Origin: Paenibacillus phyllosphaerae
GTDB taxonomy: Bacteria > Bacillota > Bacilli > Paenibacillales > Paenibacillaceae
DNA: 64,000 bases
Direction: 5' to 3'
Assembly (NCBI RefSeq): GCF_014192105.1
Contig: NZ_JACHXK010000003.1
Span: 248,001 to 312,000, forward strand
The translations under genes and the position numbers were made by a program. Shown piece by piece: positions 59,388-64,000 of the stretch (the stretch's first letter is position 1; every line of letters begins with the position of its first letter). Under the pieces are notes generated by a model, which saw only the letters and a list, made by a program, of their open reading frames with translations, searched no databases and was not told the DNA's origin.

Positions 59388-60113
59388 TTACTTATCCGAC
59401 TGCGCTGCCAATTCAGCAATCCGTTGATTCGCATTACCGCGATACACGCCGCCATGGTAGCAGATGACCGTATCGATCGGGTAAGCGGCGAACTTGCCCA
59501 GCGAAGCAAGCGCTGTCGTCATATCCGGGGTAAAGTTCGGTACCGGTCCGTGCAGCTCGCCGCCTGCGACGACCATCGCGTCCCCAGCGATCAGCGTTCG
59601 GCTCAGTTCATGATAAAGGCTAATATGACCCGGTGCATGCCCCGGCGTATGAATGACCGTCACGCCGCCTGCAAGGGGAAGAACCTGCCCGTCTTCCAAG
59701 GAATCCGTCACATTGTTCCGGCTGCCGCTTAAGAACGCGGTTTCGAACTGTTCGCGTTGCGGCTCCGGCAGCTGAGACAAGATGGCGTCCATTCGCTCCG
59801 GCTTCACCTTAATGAGCTGCTGCTCGCCGTTAATGTAAGGTTGTTCGCTCGGATGAGCATAAACCTTCAGCTTCTGGTCAAGGAATGCCGGTAAGCCGCC
59901 AATATGATCGATATCCTGATGGGTGAGTATAATGCCGCTCAATGCGGCTGCATCCACATTGGCTTGCGTCAATAGCGATTTCAGCGCATCGCCGCTGCCA
60001 GGCAGGCCCGTATCGACGAGCACGGCGCAATTCGCATCCGATAGGAGTACGAGGTTATAGACGCCGTTGTTAATATGAAGCTCCAGGATCGTAAGTCCAT
60101 CTGCAATTTTCAT
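59388..60113 (-). CDS. MBL fold metallo-hydrolase
   Basis: A 241-residue metallo-beta-lactamase-fold hydrolase. The di-metal site is GIILTHQDIDHIGGLPAFL (H-x-D-x-D-H, with Asp in place of the usual second His), then VIHTPGHAPGHISLYHE, LIAGDAMVVAGG and VICYHGG. Length and order fit the glyoxalase II-like group. The start at 60113 has only a weak AGGCG box. It is transcribed with the AbrB-type membrane gene. A copy of the AATGC/AACCAAT motif lies immediately upstream on the opposite strand. Substrate unknown. Confidence 0.85.
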   Translation of the reverse strand: MKIADGLTILELHINNGVYNLVLLSDANCAVLVDTGLPGSGDALKSLLTQANVDAAALSGIILTHQDIDHIGGLPAFLDQKLKVYAHPSEQPYINGEQQLIKVKPERMDAILSQLPEPQREQFETAFLSGSRNNVTDSLEDGQVLPLAGGVTVIHTPGHAPGHISLYHELSRTLIAGDAMVVAGGELHGPVPNFTPDMTTALASLGKFAAYPIDTVICYHGGVYRGNANQRIAELAAQSDK

Positions 60114-60126
60114 TGTGATTCGCCTA

Positions 60127-60176
60127 ACTGAATGCTGCACTCCTGGTATAGGGACCATGGATGCAAACCAATCAGA
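60127..60176 (+). repeat. Single AATGC/AACCAAT structured motif
   Basis: ACTG-AATGC-[TGCA...TGCA]-AACCAAT-CAG(A), with an inner TCCTGGT/ACCATGGA arm (one bulge). The two conserved strands are identical to the other three loci. It sits 14 bases upstream of the metallo-hydrolase start, on the other strand. Confidence 0.75.
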
Positions 60177-60300
60177 ATGGCACACCTCCTTAATCTGGAA
60201 TACGGCTCCATCCTTAAACAACTAACCTTATGTAAGTTTCTTGCTGAAATTCCTCTTTCATTATGTTCCTCTTGGCAGCGGGAAGTCAATCGCATGCATA

Positions 60301-60346
60301 GCAAGCAGCTTCATTGCTGCATGGCAAGCAGCTTCATTGCTGCATG
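60301..60346. repeat. Two 23-bp perfect direct repeats
   Basis: Two identical 23-bp units (60301-60323 and 60324-60346), each able to form GCAGC-TTCATT-GCTGC. They lie in the gap (60177-60460) between the metallo-hydrolase and the riboswitch, which otherwise shows no gene. They may be a recent slippage duplication. Confidence 0.8.
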
Positions 60347-60460
60347 GCCAATCTCACGGCTGCGTACGTAAGCCAATCCCCCTATCGAACTGTGACCTAA
60401 CGTTCAGCCAAAATTCAGCCTATAGGTACAAAATTTTCACGAAGTACTGGTTCCAAAGTC

Positions 60461-60489
60461 TGGTCAAATGGATGGGCTTCAAGTAAAAT
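60461..60489 (+). promoter_or_regulatory. Probable SigA promoter of the riboswitch transcript
   Basis: TGGTCA (60461-60466), 17-base spacer, TAAAAT (60484-60489). The -35 is weak. Transcription would start at about 60496, just before the aptamer. Confidence 0.5.
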
Positions 60490-60504
60490 ATAGGTATTGA
60501 GACT

Positions 60505-60601
60505 GCTCGAAATGGCAAACCTGGCGAAAGCCAGCGACGCAAAGCTACAGGGACTAAGGTAAACGTACTACGTTTACGAGTGTCAGCCAGCTGCCGAAGG
60601 A
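60505..60601 (+). ncRNA. Cyclic di-GMP-I (GEMM) riboswitch aptamer
   Basis: All landmarks of the class I c-di-GMP aptamer are present in order: GGCAAACC (60514-60521), the CTGG-CGAAAG-CCAG hairpin with GNRA loop (60521-60534), GACGCAAAGC (60536-60545), the GGGACTAAGG segment that normally precedes the second hairpin, the second hairpin GTAAACG-TACTA-CGTTTAC (60559-60577), and a closing AGCTGCC (60589-60595) that pairs with GGCA. It lies directly upstream of a 57-residue gene. Confidence 0.9.
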
Positions 60602-60668
60602 TAGCATCAAGCTTGTCCTCCTTTGGTTCACCATGAAGGCGTTTCAGTACATCGATCAAGGAGGAATG
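60594..60668 (+). promoter_or_regulatory. Translational expression platform of the c-di-GMP riboswitch
   Basis: The stretch TCCTCCTT (60616-60623) is perfectly complementary to AAGGAGGA (60658-60665), the ribosome binding site of the next gene. The same strand can instead pair with CCGAAGGA (60594-60601) at the 3' edge of the aptamer, through TCCTTTGG (60619-60626). Two exclusive pairings give an RBS-blocked and an RBS-free state. There is no T run, so control is probably translational. Which state the ligand favours is inference; the geometry suggests off when bound. Confidence 0.65.
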
Positions 60669-60674
60669 AATGTT

Positions 60675-60848
60675 ATGTCCGTACAATCCAATTTTCATCC
60701 GGAAGCCGAAGCACCGATCATCGAACTAAGCCAGCTGGTAGGAGACGCGCAAATTCGGGATTTGTTCCAAGGGATGAAGCTGTTGTCCAAGCAAGAGCTG
60801 GAGGAACTGAGAGATTCGCTTGAGATTATGGCGTTACATACCTATTAA
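60675..60848 (+). CDS. Small helical protein under c-di-GMP riboswitch control, unknown function
   Basis: A 57-residue protein, MSVQSNFHPEAEAPIIELSQ at the start and ending EELRDSLEIMALHTY. It is predicted from its pattern to be mostly alpha-helical and acidic, without a membrane segment or cysteines. The ATG at 60675 is chosen because AAGGAGG lies 10 bases upstream; an ATG at 60666 is too close and one at 60633 has no RBS. It is followed 21 bases later by a strong terminator, so it is essentially the only gene under the riboswitch. I do not recognise the family. c-di-GMP control suggests a role in motility, biofilm or development. Confidence 0.8.
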   Translation: MSVQSNFHPEAEAPIIELSQLVGDAQIRDLFQGMKLLSKQELEELRDSLEIMALHTY

Positions 60849-60869
60849 GATATAATGAAGATACCAACG

Positions 60870-60898
60870 AACAGCCGGGCAGCCGGCTGTTTTTTTTA
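60870..60898 (+). terminator. Intrinsic terminator after the riboswitch-controlled gene
   Basis: AACAGCCGG-GCAG-CCGGCTGTT, a perfect 9-bp stem followed by seven T. Confidence 0.92.
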
Positions 60899-60929
60899 TA
60901 CAGGCCGCATGGCGAAGGGAGCAAGAAGC

Positions 60930-61115
60930 TTGGAGAACGAAGCGAAGTGCCGGATTCGGCGGATTGCGATCTTGCATGCGAGACATACGGAGCACGCCGA
61001 ACTGCTGGTCGAAGGAAGAGTGGTTCTCGTGCCCTTAGGAAAAGTAGCTGCGGAGGCGCAGGTTGGCGATCCATTATCGTGGAATGGTCAAATGTGGAGG
61101 CAACAGCAGGAATAG
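60930..61115 (+). CDS. Small protein of unknown function (possibly DUF3006-like)
   Basis: A 61-residue protein from a TTG at 60930 with GGGAG 8 bases upstream. An ATG at 60909 lies in the terminator tail without an RBS. The sequence reads RRIAILHARHTEHAELLVEG, then RVVLVPLGKVAAEAQVGDPL and WNGQMW, a short beta-rich pattern similar in outline to DUF3006 proteins (hydrophobic strand, PLxxL, x-G-D, W). That similarity is weak. The strong terminator just upstream means it needs read-through or its own promoter, which I cannot identify. Confidence 0.55.
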   Translation: MENEAKCRIRRIAILHARHTEHAELLVEGRVVLVPLGKVAAEAQVGDPLSWNGQMWRQQQE

Positions 61116-61150
61116 GAGGAGCGCGACATCGAGCGCCCCTCCTTATTTGC
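61114..61150 (+). terminator. Intrinsic terminator
   Basis: AGGAGG-A-GCGC / GCGC-C-CCTCCT stem with an 8-base loop, followed by TATTTGC. It separates the 61-residue gene from the convergent GH88 gene. Confidence 0.7.
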
Positions 61151-61166
61151 ATTCTCCTAGATTAAT

Positions 61167-62297
61167 CTACTCGCCGCTCCCGAACACATACAGACTATGC
61201 TTCGCACCGTTCAGCTTAGCAATTGCTTCGACGTAGTAATAATCGCCGTAGATTAGAGACCCGTCGACGAAATGCTGCTGCGGACGGTGGCCGGTGCCAT
61301 GCAGTAGAATGCCCTCCTGGCCAGGCGATTCCCAGGTGGCGTAATGTTCGCTAAGCGAATGGAGGATGTTCAGCGCGGCGTTCCGATAAAGATGCGCTTC
61401 CTTGGCCGGAACGGCGTCCGCCAGCGTGAGCAAGCCCGAGGCCGCAATAGCGGATGCCGAGGAATCGCGCGGCTCATTCTCGAAGCGCTCCAGCCGGAAG
61501 TCCCAGTGCGGCACATAATCGTCGGGCAACGAAGCGATGAAGAAATGGGCGATACGTTTGGCCGTGATCAAGAAACGCTCATCTCCGCTGTTCAGATAGG
61601 TATTCGTGAAGCCGTTCAGCGCCCACGCGGTTCCTCGACTCCACGCGGAATCAGCCGCTGCTCCTTGACCGCCAAGATTCTCCAGATAATCGCCGGTTGT
61701 AGGATCGAAAGAGAGAATATGCTTCACCGAACCATCTTCGCGAACGCCGTAGGTCATTGTCGTCTCGGCATGGCGAATCGCAATATTCCGATATCGCGGA
61801 TCGCCGGTTACGCGGCTCGCCCAGAACAGCAACGAGATATTCATCATGCAATCGACGATCGCCCAGCCGAATGCATCCCCGTTCCAAGCGCGGATGAAGC
61901 TGCCTGCGGGATTGAATCGTCCTGCCAAATAATTCGCTGCCTGCAGCCCGCGCCGAAGACCATCCGGATCGCCGGTTATCGTATGTTTGATCACGGCCGT
62001 CGACAAGAATTGGAATCCGACATCGTGGTGCAGCCCCTCGGACGGCGCGTCGAACCATTGCGCGAGCCGTTCATCCCACAGCCAAGCGGCCTCTTTGTAA
62101 TGCGATCGCCCGGTCATATCGTACATGACCCACAAGATTCCCGGCCAGAAGCCGCTCGTCCACCAATCGGTGCTGCTGTCATCGTAGATACCGTCAGCGC
62201 CTGCAAAATGAGGTGACTTGCTCCCGATCTGCCCGATCATCCGGTCGACTTTCGTTTCGAGTTTCTTTACTATTGCTGCAGCCTCTAGCTTTTTCAT
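61167..62297 (-). CDS. GH88 unsaturated glucuronyl hydrolase
   Basis: A 376-residue cytoplasmic alpha6/alpha6-barrel enzyme of glycoside hydrolase family 88, which removes the 4,5-unsaturated uronic acid from oligosaccharides made by polysaccharide lyases (hyaluronan, chondroitin, gellan, xanthan). Family features are STDWWTSGFWPGILWVMYD, GLHHDVGFQFLS (catalytic Asp), IVDCMMNISLLFWAS (second active-site Asp), WSRGTAWALNGFTNTYL and LIYGDYYYVEAIAKL. No signal peptide, as expected. It is divergent from an AraC regulator (62505) across a region that contains a dispersed repeat, and it is the only uronide enzyme in the window. Confidence 0.92.
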   Translation of the reverse strand: MKKLEAAAIVKKLETKVDRMIGQIGSKSPHFAGADGIYDDSSTDWWTSGFWPGILWVMYDMTGRSHYKEAAWLWDERLAQWFDAPSEGLHHDVGFQFLSTAVIKHTITGDPDGLRRGLQAANYLAGRFNPAGSFIRAWNGDAFGWAIVDCMMNISLLFWASRVTGDPRYRNIAIRHAETTMTYGVREDGSVKHILSFDPTTGDYLENLGGQGAAADSAWSRGTAWALNGFTNTYLNSGDERFLITAKRIAHFFIASLPDDYVPHWDFRLERFENEPRDSSASAIAASGLLTLADAVPAKEAHLYRNAALNILHSLSEHYATWESPGQEGILLHGTGHRPQQHFVDGSLIYGDYYYVEAIAKLNGAKHSLYVFGSGE

Positions 62298-62317
62298 AAA
62301 GTGCCTCCTTGGCTTTT

Positions 62318-62420
62318 TTTACATATAGGATAGTATAAGTTTCACATTTATACTTCAGCCTCTATGTCTCCGGAATGAAACTTAATACGCCGCAAGAGGA
62401 CGGCGCAAGCCGTTTCACCT
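62318..62420. repeat. 103-bp dispersed repeat, copy 2
   Basis: Gap-free match to 23538-23640 over 103 bases. It contains GTATAA-N9-TTATAC, CTCCGGAATGAAAC, and ACGGC-GCAA-GCCGT within TGAAA/TTTCA; the loop is GCAA here and GACA in copy 1, while the stem is kept. It occupies most of the divergent gap between the GH88 and AraC genes, so it may overlap their promoters. Confidence 0.6.
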
Positions 62421-62504
62421 TGAATTGTAGCTCCCTAGCATCTGGAAAAGTTGTGCTGCGATATGAGAAAATGTTGTTTAATTGTCGGCAATGGAGGTTT
62501 CCGT

Positions 62505-63368
62505 TTGAAGCAGCCGTTCGATCCCGTCTTCTTCGATCGGGGGGACCCGATCTGGTATTACAAAGGCCGCGCCGACCAGCAATTCCGCGGATTCTATCAC
62601 TGGCATCAATGCTGCGAGATTCTGCTCGTCCATGAAGGACGCGGCACCGTCATCGTCAATCAGGTGGCGCACGAGATCCGACGCGGCATGATGTTCTTCT
62701 TCCAGCCCTATCAGCTGCACAACGTACATGCGGACGTCAGCATGAATCACCCTTACGTCAGGACGGTCATCTATCTGGACCCGATCATGACGGCTTCGCT
62801 GCTGACGGGCTTCCCGAGGCGAAGCGAACGGTTTCGCAGGATGTGGCAGGAGCAGTCAGCCCAAGTCGCTTACGATCTGGAGGCCCTGATGCAGCAGGTG
62901 GAATGGCTGTACGACCATGCTTATGAACGGATGCAAAAAGCAGATTCCGCCGAAGATTGGACGATGTTCATGCTTCAGCTCGTTCAGCATCTGGAACGTG
63001 CAGCAGATTCGACTGCAGCCGCAGAAGCGCTATCAGTCAATACGCATAGGCCGCTGCGTTATGCGGAGGCCATCATGCAATGGATCGAGCAGCATTATGC
63101 CGAAGACTTCTCGTTGGACCGCCTGGCAGACGAGATGCACCTGTCCAAATTCTATGTCTCGCGCGTGTTCCGCCTGGAGACCGGTAGCAGCATTACGGAT
63201 TACGTCACGGCCAGAAGGATGAAGCAGGCCTGCCGTCTGCTTCGGACAACCACGCTGCCCGTCGAGCGGATCGGCATTGAGGTCGGCTTGCCGAACGTTT
63301 CGTATTTCATCGCAGTGTTCAAAAAAATCGTCGGCACGACACCGCTGAAGTACCGCAGCGGGGACTAA
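62505..63368 (+). CDS. AraC family transcriptional regulator with cupin sensor
   Basis: A 287-residue regulator from a TTG at 62505 with GGAGG 7 bases upstream; the frame opens earlier at 62451 but without an RBS. The cupin part shows GFYHWHQCCEILLVHEGRGTV and RRGMMFFFQPYQLHNVHAD. The DNA-binding pair is FSLDRLADEMHLSKFYVSRVFRLETGSSI and VERIGIEVGLPNVSYFIAVFKKIVGTTPLKY. It is divergent from the GH88 gene and probably regulates it in response to unsaturated uronides. Confidence 0.88.
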   Translation: MKQPFDPVFFDRGDPIWYYKGRADQQFRGFYHWHQCCEILLVHEGRGTVIVNQVAHEIRRGMMFFFQPYQLHNVHADVSMNHPYVRTVIYLDPIMTASLLTGFPRRSERFRRMWQEQSAQVAYDLEALMQQVEWLYDHAYERMQKADSAEDWTMFMLQLVQHLERAADSTAAAEALSVNTHRPLRYAEAIMQWIEQHYAEDFSLDRLADEMHLSKFYVSRVFRLETGSSITDYVTARRMKQACRLLRTTTLPVERIGIEVGLPNVSYFIAVFKKIVGTTPLKYRSGD

Positions 63369-63395
63369 CCGCATACGAGGAGGATTACTCTGTCT

Positions 63396-63779
63396 ATGAA
63401 GCTGAATCATCTGCATCATGTCGCTATTATTTGTTCCGATTATGAGGTATCCAAAAGGTTCTATGTCGAGATTCTCGGTCTGCCCATCATTCAGGAGACA
63501 TACCGTGCCGAGCGGGATTCCTACAAATTGGATCTGCACATCGGACAAAGCCAGATCGAGCTCTTCTCTTTCCCGAACAGCCCGAAGCGCCCGAGCTACC
63601 CCGAAGCGAGAGGCTTGCGACATCTGGCCTTCGAGGTGGACGATATGGACGAGACGATACAGGAGCTGACGACGCATGGCATTAACGTCGAGCCTGTCCG
63701 CGTTGACGAGACGACCGGGAAGCGATTCACCTTCTTCAGCGATCCGGATGAGCTGCCGATCGAATTGTACGAGAAGTAA
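63396..63779 (+). CDS. VOC family protein (glyoxalase I-like)
   Basis: A 127-residue vicinal-oxygen-chelate protein with two beta-alpha-beta-beta-beta modules. The first has LNHLHHVAIICSDYEVSKRFYVEILG (metal-ligand His) and IELFSFPNSPKR (metal-ligand Glu). The second has RGLRHLAFEVDDMDETIQEL and FTFFSDPDELPIELYEK. All four ligand positions (H, E, H, E) are present, so it should be a metal-dependent isomerase, lyase or dioxygenase; it resembles the GloA2/YwkD-type group. GAGGAGG lies about 12 bases before the ATG. It follows the AraC gene by 27 bases and may be co-transcribed. Confidence 0.9.
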   Translation: MKLNHLHHVAIICSDYEVSKRFYVEILGLPIIQETYRAERDSYKLDLHIGQSQIELFSFPNSPKRPSYPEARGLRHLAFEVDDMDETIQELTTHGINVEPVRVDETTGKRFTFFSDPDELPIELYEK

Positions 63780-63836
63780 TCGACTAGCGGCGGACGAACA
63801 AGCAAGCAGCCAGAATATGCAAGAGCACGTTGCAAT

Positions 63837-63867
63837 GGCACTGCCCGATAAGGGCGGTGCCTTTTTT
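63837..63867 (+). terminator. Intrinsic terminator after VOC gene
   Basis: GGCACTGCCC / GGGCGGTGCC (one T-G pair) with a 5-base loop, followed by TTTTTT. Confidence 0.9.
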
Positions 63868-63994
63868 GCAGTGATAACCGAACATTTCCAGCAAAATAAG
63901 GCGGCTGCGACGAACGTTCCCTATCTTAGTTGTATACAATGTAACGACTTAGAATGCGATTTTCATAGATTAGCGATCAGGATGGGAGTGAACC

Positions 63995-64000
63995 ATGAAA
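63995..64000 (+). CDS. First two codons of a gene cut by the window edge
   Basis: ATGAAA at the last six bases, with GGGAGTG 8 bases upstream. It is probably a gene start; nothing more can be said. Confidence 0.4.

Noticed and set aside
60633..60674. Earlier in-frame start for the riboswitch-controlled protein
   Set aside because: The ATG at 60633 has no ribosome binding site and lies between the two strands of the expression platform; the ATG at 60675 is correctly spaced from AAGGAGG.

Overview
The window looks like chromosome of a Paenibacillus-type Firmicute. The composition is moderately GC-rich, Shine-Dalgarno sites are strong, and TTG and GTG starts are used freely. The gene content is typical of soil Paenibacillaceae: YesM/YesN-type two-component control of sugar uptake, LplB/LplC-like permeases, several cupin-AraC regulators, Zur-controlled zinc uptake, RNase J, a secreted GH18 chitinase and a GH88 unsaturated glucuronyl hydrolase. 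I saw no rRNA, tRNA, transposase, phage or CRISPR-Cas genes.

Layout. 0-4.7 kb: a HAD phosphatase, a CDF cation exporter, CorA and an MFS transporter. 4.8-14.8 kb: a tellurite/stress (Ter) island. It has three TerD-like proteins behind an ECF-type promoter, then a tightly coupled operon (CitE-like aldolase, phosphoribosyltransferase-TRSP, StiP/PRTase, HAD phosphatase, ATP-grasp), then a membrane protein paired with TelA. This matches the published Ter-linked biosynthetic module whose product is unknown. 14.9-17.4 kb: GNAT, FabI, a small membrane peptide and a methyltransferase. 17.8-20.8 kb: an AraC regulator divergent from a sugar isomerase/oxidoreductase pair. 21-23.5 kb: a cystine-type ABC importer. 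23.7-25.2 kb: an SDR and a MerR regulator sharing a divergent promoter region with two 19-bp-spacer promoters. 25.3-29.6 kb: a zinc regulon (znuCBA and a ZagA/YciC-like GTPase) with four matching 13-bp Zur-like boxes. 29.7-45.4 kb: carbohydrate uptake and control, comprising an AraC/Gfo pair, a YesMN-LplABC-like set, and an RbsBAC-like set. 45.5-54.6 kb: an unusual three-gene group with an SMI1/KNR4 protein, a SWIM-SNF2 helicase, an AIM24-like protein and RNase J. 54.8-64 kb: FabV (a second enoyl reductase type), chitinase, an AbrB-type membrane protein, a metallo-hydrolase, a c-di-GMP-I riboswitch gene, GH88 with an AraC regulator, and a VOC protein.

The most interesting material is non-coding. 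A structured motif with invariant AATGC and AACCAAT strands, closed by compensating stems, occurs at four separate places. Two of these are tandem arrays of 46- and 47-bp units; one array lies in the zinc-operon leader, and the other supplies the stop codon of a DUF817 gene. A larger, partly covarying element of about 300-360 bp occurs twice (17.4 and 52.6 kb), and one copy carries the same motif as an internal arm. A third family of 103 bp occurs at 23.5 and 62.3 kb. At 60.5 kb a class-I c-di-GMP riboswitch has a readable RBS-sequestering expression platform and controls a 57-residue protein I do not recognise.

All functional calls rest on motifs and family knowledge read by eye. No database search was run, and repeat identities are hand counts.
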